A stretch of 64,000 nt of DNA. It comes from Yamagishiella unicocca (taxonomy: Eukaryota; Chlorophyta; Chlorophyceae; Chlamydomonadales; Volvocaceae). The notes under the pieces were generated by a model. It saw only the letters and a list, made by a program, of their open reading frames with translations, did not search any database and was not told the origin of the DNA. The stretch spans positions 1,488,001 through 1,552,000 of the forward strand of contig BDSL01000007.1 in NCBI GenBank assembly GCA_003116995.1. Reading direction: 5' to 3'. Each line of letters starts with the position of its first letter. Positions within the stretch are counted from its first letter, which is position 1. Positions 36,093 through 47,200 of the stretch are shown here, in pieces. The position numbers and the translations under genes are program-made.

Positions 36093-38120
36093 TACCTATT
36101 GAGGCGTGTGGTGACAGCGTATCTGGGGCTGTGAGCTGGGCAGGAGGAGGCTGTACCATGGGATGGAAGACGGTGGCGTGGCAGTGGCGGCGGGGCCTAG
36201 GCTGCGGCCCGGGCAGCGACGGTGACGGCGCAACGGCAACAGCCGGGGGACCGCAGGCTTGCTGTTGGTGGGCTGAGCTGCGAGGGGAGCAGCCCGCAGC
36301 GCGCAAGCGGTTGTCTGGGGCTAGGCGGCTGGCATGCGCGATACACACACGACCAGCGGACAATTCCGAAGTGACGTCGATAGCGGGTGCCCGCGGCTCA
36401 CTGCGTGCGTGCAATCTTTTTCCGATGCATGCGGTAAGTGGAGCTAGAGTTCAGCTGCGAGGCCAGCGTTGCGGGTTGGGAGCAGCTGACAGTCTGGAGG
36501 TGGAATGCTGGCAGTGGTACATGCTGGCGGCTAATTGCAGTGGTGATGGGCGAGTGGCGGAGATTTTGTATCGCTATCGCGATAAAGGTAGCTGGGGGGA
36601 GTGCTGCGGGGCGCAGCGTGTTTCAGGTAGTAATGTGACGTGACGTCTGTGACTGGTCGGTTTACCGACCTCCGTTGTGCAGTGTGTTGGACTAAAGCCG
36701 AAGAGTATGTTTGAAATCTATGCAAGCAACGCGTGATAAGCAAGCAACGCGTGATAAGTGTTCCATTACTTTCCATACGTGCAACTTCACGGCTGCGTAC
36801 CTCAATGAGGTACATGCAGCGGCCCACAGGTGTCATTTGATGCACGCAATTTGAAACTGAGTTACCAGTATATGGGGAGCCAGCTTTGAGATGCACGTGG
36901 ATGAAGCCTGGGCTTGTATTGGGCGGGAGCGTTTCTTGTCCTTGCGCAGAACGTCTGTGTAACAGCAACTCGTTCCGGTTAAGGGTACTTCATTGCTGTT
37001 ACAGCTCCCGGTATTACGTGATTGCTTGATTGCGACACCGTGGGGGGTGCCGGGCTGCACGATATTTCGGGGCTATACCTTGTTTAGGGGCCGGCAACAG
37101 CTCTCCTGCCTTAATCGCGCCGCAATTCCTTGCAGCTATGCGATTGACGTGCTATGGCGTTCATGCCCGACGGGTATGTGTTACTTCATGCTGGGGAAAT
37201 GTACGGAGGTATTCTTTTATTGCGGCAGGAAAGCGGCGGGCGGGCAGTTGAGTCGTGCGCCCGGTGATGGTCACCTGGTCCAAAATCTTTCAACAGTGCG
37301 GAAGTGCTCACCCGCTTCGCAGCGGCTCGATGCGGAAATTACTGTGCAGCGCCGTTCGTAGGGAGAAATACCTTTTGCTCGTACAACCCAACTTGTGAAA
37401 GGCTTAAACGCTGCTCCTTGCCACTTTTAGCTATGCTACGCTTTGCTTGCGAGTATGGTTAAGAGGCGAGGATATATCTACCAGCCCTAATGCCTATCCC
37501 TGCGTTGTTGGTACAGGGCTTGTCAATTCCTTTACCAGATGGTCATCAGCAATTATATAAGCGCTCGTGTAAGTTTGCGGTCATGAGAATATGCTCCTTT
37601 CCTTAGCCATGTTCTGGGCCGGTTCGTACGAGCATGTCGTATGAATCCGTAAGCAGCGAACGTACACAGGCTTCGATAATTGGCGCGCCTGCAAACTATG
37701 TCAATCCAGGACAGGCAATATAGTACATACCCCGCTTACATACTGAGCTCGCAGCCCAACGAAACCCTCGAATTCATACACTTCGCCGACTCTCTGCTGC
37801 TAAGGCTCAGTATCTATCTTCGTTAGGATAAGCTTTAATGACCTAGGCTATGTTCATACCTACGGCAATCCAAGTTGCTCGCGAAAGCACGCCACCTTAG
37901 ACTGGCACACACTTCGTGCCAGCGTAGGTGTGCACTTTGCTGCAACGAATCCTCTATAACTGCTGTGAAATTAAGCGCGGTGCGACCAGCGCTCCGCATG
38001 CTGGCGCCTATCAGTTTCAGTCAGAAAAGACGCCTGCAGCTGCTAGCTACCAAATACTTAGACAACCTCGAGGAGTTTTAGCTCAGCAGCAGCCTGTGGG
38101 CCGCAGCCAAGCGCCTAGAA
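36093..38120. other. Intergenic region between the two EF-hand genes
   Basis: Two kb without a convincing gene. CAAGCAACGCGTGATAAG is duplicated near 36722-36760. TGTAA near 36958 could end gene A. AATTATATAAGCGC near 37551 is TATA-like and could serve gene B. Confidence 0.5.
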
Positions 38121-40306
38121 ATGGGTTGCACCGGCAGCAAGGCTGCCGACGTCGCGAAGGAGTCACCACTTAGCGAGGCTCTGGAGCGGAAGCTGGTTGA
38201 TGCAATCATTACTAGAAAAAAGCGGAAGTCGTTCGTTGTGAAGAAGAGCTCGTTCAATAACCTCATGCTCCAATTGCCTAAACTTGTCGCGGGCTTCAAA
38301 AAAATCAGAGAGGCTTATGCATTGACGACGGCTGAGACTGGCAAGGTGAGAACCCATGACCACGAGGCGACGCACAACTCAGCATACACACCTCACGCAC
38401 ACGTTGCCTTCAGCAAGCTGCGGGATGCACTGCTCCGCTAAGCACGCAACGATGACTTGCAGGTCACGTGGGGGGTATTTTGTGTCGCGTGCGGCGATAA
38501 GCTCGGGATCGACCCAGAGTCAGAGACTCTGAAGGAGGTTCTGACGATTCCGGAGGTGCCCGAGGGGGTCAACGTGACGCACGCAGACCTCATCATCATA
38601 TACACGGTGAGGGGGTCGGGGTCGGGGGCGCTGGGAAGGCAGGGAATGGCATTGAACAGCAGGTTGTCCGTTAGTGGGTCAGTGGGCTGGGCTCGGCCTG
38701 CGACTCGCAGCCAGGATCAGCCCGCGGAACGTCCCTGGGCCACACTTCTCGTAACGTTGCCGACTTCCCATTTGGGCGAAGCATGTTCCACGCTCTGCTC
38801 CACGTGCACAGGTCATTTCCCTCATAGACAGCACCACCAAGCGCCACACCATCACCTCCCCGGAGGTGCGCTCGTGTCTGGACCTCATGGAGAAGAGCTT
38901 CATGTTCTTCGACTCGTCGGCCGATGGACGCATAGAGCGCAAGGAGCTGGCCATGGCGATGAAATCCGGCACGCGTGTATTCGGTCGCAAGGCCTCCAAA
39001 ACCCTAGCGGACCAGCTGTTCGACCAGGTGCGGGGCTGGTGGGGTCTAGGCGGGGGATGCTGACACCATGGATCGGGCAGCGGACCAGAGCGCTTGGTTC
39101 CCTCCGTTGCCAAGGGCTCCTGGGTCGGGGCGATTGCGCTCGCGGCTCGCGTGGCTGGGATGTAAGTGGGAGTAGATGGAAGTAGGAATATAGCGAGCGG
39201 TGGGGCAAGTTCCGGCTGGAGCGAGCTTACGTTCAGTGCGTTTGGGACATTTTTGATCCACTGGGATGCAAAAAAGGGGAGGGATTTATACCTCGAGCGA
39301 CTTCATGCCGCACGGCAGTGCCGCTTTCGGGTGTCGTGTAAGGAGTTGTGCCCACGTCGTGCCGGACAGTCGTACCGGACGCCACACCCCATTGTCGTAC
39401 CGGACGCCACATCCCACCAAATGCTGGTGGCGTGTCACCGCGAACGGCGTCGTCGGTCGGAATCGTCTCTGTTCCGCCTTACCTGCACACAGCCGGCTGC
39501 CATGCCCGCCCACAAGCAATCCTTCTGACGATGCCGCTCTGATAGCATCCGTCCGCCCCCACGTCCTCGCTCGCAGCTGGACTGGTCGCACGACGGCCAA
39601 ATCACCTTCAAGGAGTTCCTTGTGGGCATGGAGCGCATCATCATCGAGACGGGGGGCGATGACGACGAGGACGACATGGATGACGAGGATGAGGACCTAA
39701 AGGTGCGACGGCGCAGCTAACGGAGCGCGGGAGGTGGGGCCGGGTGCCCCTGGCGGTCGCGACCTGGGCGGCCGTGTGCCGTGTGCCGTATAGTGCTGCA
39801 GGCGTCCTGGAGGCGGGGGCAGTCGCCCGGGTGCAACAAGCGGCGTGCGCCGCTCTGCAGCGACCTGGCCGGATTAGTACGACAACACCAAGCAGAAAGT
39901 GCTCCGGCAGCCCCATTACTCCGTTATCGACGGACTGACCGCTTTAGAAGAACGGGGCACAACAGTCCGGGCGGGGAAACAGCAGCAGGCACGAGGAGGC
40001 GCCACACCTCCCCATGACCTCTCTTCCCTGGTTGCCGAGCGATCGCGGCGCCTGCTTCGCTATCACTCGCCGTACCGCATCGATCCCCTCTGAAACCCAA
40101 CTGCCGCAAACCATCTCGCATTGCAGGATATGGACGGTGACTGGGAAGACGAGGAGATTAAGGAGATGGGGCAGAAACCGGAGGAGAAACCCGATGGCCT
40201 CACGCCTGAGGACAAGCCCCAGGCCGACGTCTCGCCAGGAAAGGGGCAGGGCCAGGTCGACGAGGTGCGGCCCTTTACGTTATCTGGGATGGCAGCGGGA
40301 GCTTAA
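38121..40306 (+). CDS. Putatively myristoylated EF-hand calcium-binding protein B
   Basis: Five exons, 38121-38345, 38463-38606, 38812-39027, 39577-39702 and 40127-40306, all phase 0, giving 296 residues. The start MGCTGSKA fits N-myristoylation at Gly2 with a palmitoylatable Cys3, so membrane attachment is likely. Two EF-hand loops keep the key residues: DSSADGRIERKE (D1, D5, I8, E12) and DWSHDGQITFKE (D1, D5, I8, E12). The region before them (VKKSSFNNLMLQLPKLVAGF) is shared with gene A. After the second hand come a very acidic stretch (DDDEDDMDDEDED) and a Lys/Pro/Glu tail. The last exon is read through to TAA at 40304; a donor-like GAG|GTGCGG at 40264 could instead lead to another exon. 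TGTAA at 40437-40441 is a suitable poly(A) signal. Confidence 0.82.
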
Positions 40307-42446
40307 GGCCAAGGCCGCCTCAGAGGGCCGTGCGACCGAACCAGTGCGAGGTATCCGCAGCTGCCTGGCTTCGGACCGCGGTGCTGTGAGACTCATTCGT
40401 ACTGTCGCGTGTTGGGCCATCGTCCTCCTGGTTGCTTGTAATGCCCCTGCGGCCAGTCACCGCTGTGCCCTGGCAGGGCTTTGAACTCCGGAGTGGGTGG
40501 CCTGGGCACCGCACGCCGACAGCAGTGGCAGCAGATTGCCGCAGCCCGCATGGGGCCGAAGGGATCTTCCTTGAACTGATCAGAGTTATGCTAGCTTCAG
40601 GAAACGGCATGAGGGTGACGCGAGAGGACCGGGCCGTCCTCGTGGTATCGGTGCCTTCGGTACCGGCGACTCGGCCCATGACTGCGGCTCGGGCAGCTGG
40701 GGGATGCCGCGCAGGCGCCCTTCCGCGCCCATACCTTGCGCGCATTCGCATCCTTGAGGGAGGAATGCACTAAAACGTACGCTGACCAGTAGTTACAAGT
40801 CGTCGCAAGCTTCGTTAAATGTTGTGTATGAGGTGTAAGGTAGCGAGAGGGGGTTGGGGGTGATTGGTTCCGGTTGCGCATGCATGCATGCATGCCCGCA
40901 CCATGCCGCTGATTGTGCTTTTACGCTGTACCGCCCCGAAAGCGGGAGAGTCCAGGGAGTGCCGAAGGGCGTTTTGGTGGCACATGGAACGTGGACTGTG
41001 TGGGAATTCTATTCGGGAGGAGAGATGAAGCACCGGAAGGGGGTTTGATGTCGCGGTGTGCAAGCCATCAACATGGCCATTGGAGCTGTATGGATTGAGG
41101 GCCAGTGACCCTGGCCGCACTTCGCCAGTGGGGCATGACTGGCCCGCCGAGTACTGAATGGGGGGCAGCTGGTTTGCACTCACCGCCCACGCACGCGCAC
41201 GTCCAGTGGCTGCGGTCCCAGTGACTCTTTTGCCGACGGCTAAAAGGATGCAGGTGCCGATGCGATCGTCAGTATTTATGTTCTTCTGCGCATACTTGTT
41301 GTGAAATATGACGCTTAGCTTTGCCGCGGCGGGTGGCTATTACTAAACCCTGCGTCGTGTTCCGGGGACCTCTTCGACGGCGCATGCGCTTTGGACGCTC
41401 CCGCCGCTGCGATTCTCACTGGCTGCAAACCCGCCATTGCCGGCTGCGTGCCGTGCTTTTTCTAGTTTCTGGCCTTTGCTGATACTACTGCTGTGGTATT
41501 ACAGCATGCCTAGTGCAAATCCCCGTTGGTGGGTGACATCTCATTGCGCGTTTGGCATGATCATGGATTGACGTAACAAGTATTTTCGATAGCACAGGTA
41601 TAAGGCTCGCCGATTCGGCTGCCGGAGGCCTGCCGATTGCGCTGCTCACGGCGATCTCTTGAGGCCCGCCTCCAACTACTGCACGGCGGCGTCTGGCGCC
41701 GCCTTGACTCGCTTCTTTTGAGCTTGCGACCTCGTTCGTACTGCCCATGGCACGTGGGGCAATGCAGGGGCCGCGTACAATGGGACAAGGCCAGTCGGTG
41801 AGACCCGAGGGTATGGTATTTTTTTGGCGGCAACAGTAGTTGGGAAGCCATCATCGGTGGTATGACAGTGACCATGAATTTATTAAATGTAACCGACAGT
41901 AGCCTCAGCAACATCAGCAGAGCCCTGGCGTTCTGCGCAATGGTAAGTGGTGACAGCGCAAACATAGGCTGCGGCATGTGCTGGTGGTGGACAGTGGCAG
42001 CGGCATCGACCGCACGGCAGCAGCCCCGCCCTGCAGCAAGGTGCGGGGGCTGCAGCAATGCGCACCGAGGGTCAGATGTCAAAGCACCCAATCCACGCGC
42101 CGCGCCCAGCCCCAGCCCAGCGCTGCCGTGTGTTTCCCTGCCCCACCTCCAACCGCAACCGTACCTTCGGCCAACTTGTTGTGGGTGGCTGACCACTGGC
42201 GTGACGAGGAGCGGTACGCTGCCAGGATCTTCCCAAACTGCGGCGGAGCGTGGGGCGGCACGGGAGCTCTCACCGGGCGTTGTGGCGCCGCAGTGGGGCC
42301 CGTTCCCTCGCCAAGACTGCAGTGAGGGCCGGTTTTTTCAACCAGCCACGGACGCCGGGCAGCCGGCGCACCGCCGAGATAAGGAAGCATACAGGTTCGG
42401 GGCAGCTCTGGTGCTAGGGCGAATCGTCATCCCGACAGCCATAGCG
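40307..42446. other. Convergent intergenic region
   Basis: Spacer between EF-hand gene B and the Bud32-like gene. Minus-strand TGTAA (TTACA at 41499) may end the latter. A plus-strand frame at 41862-41942 runs to a perfect donor ATG|GTAAGTGG at 41943 but has no recognisable continuation. Confidence 0.5.
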
Positions 42447-42701
42447 TTAGCGCCACAGTGTCAGTACGCATGCGCCTGCACGCACCAGCTGGGCCGCCAC
42501 ATTCGCCCCACTGGGTTCCGCCGCCAGCAGCGCCGCCTCCAGCCCCGCCAGGTCCTCCGCCTTGTCCAGCGCCATGATCGAATTGAAGGACCGCCGGAAG
42601 TCCGTTAGCACCTGCGTTGGTGCGTTGCGGCCCGGACGTGTGTGCCAGTGAGGCTGAGCCGCCGGAACGAAGGAACATTAACCGAACAGAACAGCGCGCG
42701 T

Positions 42702-42746
<45 letters not shown>

Positions 42747-43985
42747 GCAGCGGCGGCTGCGGCAGCAGCAGTAGCAGTGTGCGGCACCCACCACCGCTCC
42801 GTCGCTCCCTCGCAGTAGCACTGACTCGCCGCTGAGGCCGCCGTGCACCTGGCCTCCATCGTGCAGGGTGGCCAGTGTGCGGCCCAGAGTGGAGGCGGCG
42901 CTGTCCAGATCTGCAACGGGAATACGGGTACACAGGGCATTACGTGATGCAGCTCCGAAACCACTCCCCAGCAGAAACCACTCCGAAACCACTCCGAAAC
43001 CACTCCACACACAACGGAACGACCCATGGGCTGCCATACCCGCCGCCCGCTGGCTCGTCACCGCTGAGCCCGCCGCCGCTGAGCCCGCCACCGCTGAGTC
43101 CGCCACCGCTGAGCCGGAGTCTCTCTCCGCCGGCGGCGCTGCCTCTGCGTCTGCCGCTGGCAGCTGCACCGCCTCCGTCAGCAGCTCCAGCAGCTTCCTG
43201 CCCTCCACTGCCTCCACGATGGCGCCCCCAGTCGACACGTCAACGTGGTACACCAGCGGCACCAGCACCCCCAGCTTCTGCGCCCGCAGCATGCTGCGAA
43301 CCACCTGCACCGCGGCAAGCGAGGACGGTGGTGGTTGTGGTGGTTGTGGTCGTGGTGGTGGTTGTGGTGGTGGTTGTGATGGAGGCCGCTGGCATGGACG
43401 CGAGCCAACTGCGTTGCTTGTGGGTGCGTGGGTGTAGAGGGTGCTTCTCTGTGATGGCCGCCGCACCTTCCAACGCAAGATCACACGTGTAGGTAGGATA
43501 GAGGCCAGTCGCCCAGCGTGTGCGGCACGGCTGAGGAGGCGGTAGCTGCTAACTGTGCGGTTGCAGGCCCTGGGGCTGTGCAGTGTGCGTATCTTGTCCA
43601 AGCTGGTGAGCGCATCTGAGCTGTATGTTTGACCAAACCCTTGCAACTGCCGAACGGCACCCTGCCCCGCTTGCCTGCCGTATACCCCCTTGAGCTCCTT
43701 CACCTCCACCGGCGTCCCCGCCCTCGTTTGACCGTGCGCGCTTCTGCGAACGCTCGCCGCTGCCGGTGCTGCCCACGCCCGTGCCCAGGGTGAGGGTGAC
43801 GGCCGGGCGACCCAAGAAAGTCATCTGCAGCCCGTTGGTGTGTGAGTAGTTACTGATTTCAGGGGTATGTATACCGTCCGGCTTGTGTGCGCGACCCGGC
43901 GTACCTTGCCAGTCTCCATGTCGCCGCCGCTGCCGATCGCCTCAAGACTTTGGGCTGCGCCCGTTATCTCCGTTGTTTTCGCCAT
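42447..43985 (-). CDS. Bud32/PRPK (TP53RK)-like protein lacking kinase catalytic residues
   Basis: Bud32 is the kinase/ATPase of the KEOPS complex for tRNA t6A. Supported exons in transcript order: 43985-43905 (MAKTTEITGAAQ...METGK), one beginning at 43830 (MTFLGRPAVTL) whose 3' limit I cannot fix, 43304-43040, 42910-42792 and 42611-42447. The match is clear in the C-lobe: KLGVLVPLVYHVD, TLATLHDGGQVHGGL, LLRGSDGAVVLTDF, RRSFNSIMALDKAEDLAGLE. Family members have HGDL...SN and DFG; this has HGGL...ES and DFR, and the FLGRPAV segment is not followed by the usual Lys. Catalytic Asp, Asn, DFG Gly and probably Lys are therefore absent. Open, in-phase exons argue for a pseudokinase over a dead gene, but the N-lobe is unresolved. 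An Ala/Ser insertion (SAVADSAVAGSAAAGSAV) lies mid-protein. Confidence 0.55.
42702..42750. repeat. CAG/CTG trinucleotide run
   Basis: About sixteen CAG units, lightly broken, within the last intron (42612-42791) of the Bud32-like gene. Confidence 0.95.
43317..43385. repeat. GTGGTTGTGGTG repeat before a splice acceptor
   Basis: On the sense (minus) strand this is an ACC/CCA-rich tract ending about 12 bases before the acceptor at 43305, so it doubles as the polypyrimidine-rich intron end. Confidence 0.8.
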
Positions 43986-44223
43986 TGCGCGACAATTTGA
44001 TATCCTGTCTGGGAAGCCCGATTGCAGTAGTCGTTTTTAAAAGTACGGCCTTTCGGAGCCAACCAGAGCACTCGTCTCCAGTCGACGAGATGTGCGAACT
44101 AGTTATATATGAACTCAAAACTGATAGGGATCATTGACAGGATTTGCAAGTTGGACTTCTTAGTTTCTCGTTTGGTACTGGTTTTGCAACTCAGGCGCAG
44201 CGTACAAAAGTAACGGCGCTCCT
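43986..44223. promoter_or_regulatory. Short divergent promoter, Bud32-like gene and DBP5
   Basis: Only about 240 bases separate the two inferred start codons. Both promoters and 5' UTRs must lie in or overlap this stretch. GTTATATATG near 44101 is the only TATA-like sequence. Confidence 0.45.
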
Positions 44224-47200
44224 ATGGTGTGTAGGATCTAACCGGCGTCGTCCGCATGTTTATTTCGTTTGTGAAAATCCAGCCACTAAGGATCTTGGCG
44301 CGATTTGCAGGCTTCGGCTGGCGACGCCCCGGCGGCACAGCCGGCCGAAGGAGGTAAATTCTGCAATATTGCCAGATACTGATTGATCCTACGTACATCA
44401 TCGGCGGGACTAAACCACAGTCGTTCAGCCGCCCAATCGACCATCGAGGGGGTCTTGGTTCCCGCGGCGAGGCTTTTCCATGTGTGGCAATGCAGCAGTA
44501 ACATTGACCAGTCGTCAGCTATAGGCCCTCCCTCAGCCCGCCCCCTCGCCCTGTTGCCCTGCGCCACAGAGACACCCAAGAAGTCATGGGCTGACGAGGC
44601 CGATGAGGATGGCCCTCCCCCTGGATTTGGCGATGCCGCGGGGGCGGTGGCCGCTCTAACAGACAAGCTGGAGACAGCGGCCAAGGTGCGTCCCTGGGTC
44701 ATGCCCTCCCTCTCCCAAGGCGACCTTACCCGTAAACCCGCTCTCGCATATGCAGCCCGCCCTGTTACCTGTGAGACTTTGGCATATATGCTTGTTTCCA
44801 CTCGCGTCGAAGGCAATTGGGGCCACGGGGTGTGCAATCCTGACAGAATTGTGCAACGGCGAGGTGACAGGGGGTGGTGTCGGTCGCAGTGGTTTCGGTC
44901 GCACAAACAGCGCATGGGAAGCGTGAGGTCGCACGAGATAGCTGTGGCGCGATGCTCGCCAGCACACGGGCGGAGTGGGTGGGGGCCCAGCAAGACACGA
45001 GCCCAGCCGTGGTTCCGGAGCGCAGGTCCTTAGTACCGTGAGTCGTACTGGATCAACTGTCCTCCCTCGAGTGAAGCGGTTGGTACCTGGTACCGTACTG
45101 TTTGGCTCTGCGGGGACGATGGCCAAATGAATGGTGGCGGCGGCCGCGGCCTTCCTCTCCCAGAGGCCTGAAATCAGGAGCCTCGGCCACCGGCGAGGCG
45201 GGGGTTGAGCCCCCTGGCCGCCATCACGGATGCAACAGGGGCCACTCAGTGCAGGTCGCCCAGCGCGTGAGGGTGCGGTGTTGCCCCCTCTGTGTGCAGG
45301 TCGAGGAGGCGGGTGTGGATGAGCCGGATCTGTCGCTGAAGACGGAGGGGCTGCGGGAACGACCGGAGGCGGAGATCACCACCAAGACTGAGGTGAGTGG
45401 GTGGGTGCTTGTGGACACGGGTAGGTGTTTGTGGACACGGGTGGGTGCTTGTGGACACGGGTGAGTGCTTGTGGGCGACGTATTGCAAGGTTTGAGGGTG
45501 GTGGGGTAGGGCTCGGTCCCCCTAAAGTGCCCCTAGAGCTCCAAACGGCTGACAACCACCCGACCACGCCTGTCCTTCCGCAACTCAACGGCCGCACTCA
45601 CCGCAGGGCGACTCGATCTACTCCTCGGCGCACAAGTTCGAAGAGCTGCCTCTGAGCCCCGAGCTGCTCAAGGTAGGACGGGGCGGCTGGTGTGTGCTTT
45701 TGGTGTGTTCTTTTGGTGTGTTCTTTTGGTGCAGGGGTAAGCAGGGGCCCTCGTTGGCGTAAGGGGGGGGTACCGGGCGGTGGAGTGAAGGGGACACAGC
45801 AGGCGCGAACCAGTAACAGTCCATTCAATGAGGGAGTTCGATATAACCCCGGAGAGAGCACCGACCTGGAAAACCGTGAGCCCCTAGCAGCCGTGATATG
45901 GTACTCGACGCCCTGGGATTCCTTCCCGCCCGCGCCTCCACCCGTCCTCCACACGAACTCCTCCCTCCTCACTGCCGCCCTATCCACGTCACGCCGCCTA
46001 TCCCGCCCCATCCACGTCACCTCGCTCATCCCGCCCCATCCACGTCACGCCGCTCATCCTGCCTCCCCCCTGCCCCGCCGGCCTCGCTGCTTCGCAGGGC
46101 CTGTATGTGGACATGAAGTTCGAGCGACCGTCTAAGATCCAAGCTCTGACCCTGCCCATGATCTTAACGCCGCCGCACAAGGACCTCATCGCACAGGCCC
46201 ACAACGGCTCCGGCAAGACCACCTGCTTCGTGCTTTCCATGCTGTCGCGGTGAGCGCACCACACCAGCCAGCCGTACACTTTTTGCCTGCTTGCTGGTCA
46301 TACGGACACGGACGCTGCAACCCATAAAGCACCTACATTCTAATGCTTCATCTTGACCTCAGTCCACTGTACTCCCCGAATGCCTATCGGCATCCGACCC
46401 ACTTCGCTGGTCCCCTCTCGCCGAGTTCCGAATCGGCTTCCAAGTACACGGGCTGTCCTCACAAACCCTCCTGTCACCCTCCTCACCCCCGCCGGATATA
46501 CCCCTGTCGAGTTACCGGTTCTTTTATGTAAACCCCCCCCCCCGGGTATATTCTTACCCACCTCAGCGTGGACCCCTCCGTCAAGTGCACCCAGGCGCTT
46601 TGCATCTGCCCCACTCGCGAGCTCGTCGTCCAGAACCTGGCGGTGTTGCGGAGGATGGCCCGGTACACCGCCATCACCTCCACCTCCACCGCCAGCGAGG
46701 CGGAGGCGGGCGGCTCGGGGCTGCGGAGAGACGCCATCGCCGAACATGTGCGTGCGACTCCTGAGCCCCTGCACCCTCCTCGTCATCATTGCCGACAGTG
46801 AGACTCCTGAGCCCCTGCACCTTCCTCGCCACCATTGCCAGCAGTGCGCACCCATCAGCGCACCCACCCGCGCTGCTTGTCTCTCCCGCAGGTTGTGATC
46901 GGGACCCACGGAAAGCTCAAGAACTGGGTTCAGAAGCGGCTTCTTGATCTGGACCGAGTGGCGATCCTGGTGTTCGACGAGGCGGACGAGATGCTCAAGG
47001 CGGACGGATTCGCGGACGACTCGGTGCGCCTGATCAAGATGATCCGGAAGAAGAACCCCAAGGTAAGGGGCGGGGGCGATGCGAGGCGCTCTTTCCCCAC
47101 AGCCTCACGCAAACGATGTGGACGACGACGACGCAAACTGACGGAGTTTGAGACGACGACGCAAGCTCGCTCCAACGACCGCTACCGCCCGTATGGCCAT

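Noticed and set aside
41561..42608. Overlapping open frames on both strands (211 and 248 codons) next to the Bud32-like gene
   Set aside because: No motif, no codon bias and no convincing splice partners, despite one good donor at 41943.
42678..43709. Minus-strand 343-codon frame read as one exon of the Bud32-like gene
   Set aside because: It includes CAG-run poly-Cys at the end and a His/Pro-rich repeat in the middle, and splice sites at 43304, 43040, 42910 and 42792 give a far better Bud32 match. The part near 43560-43700 may still be coding, but I could not join it in phase.
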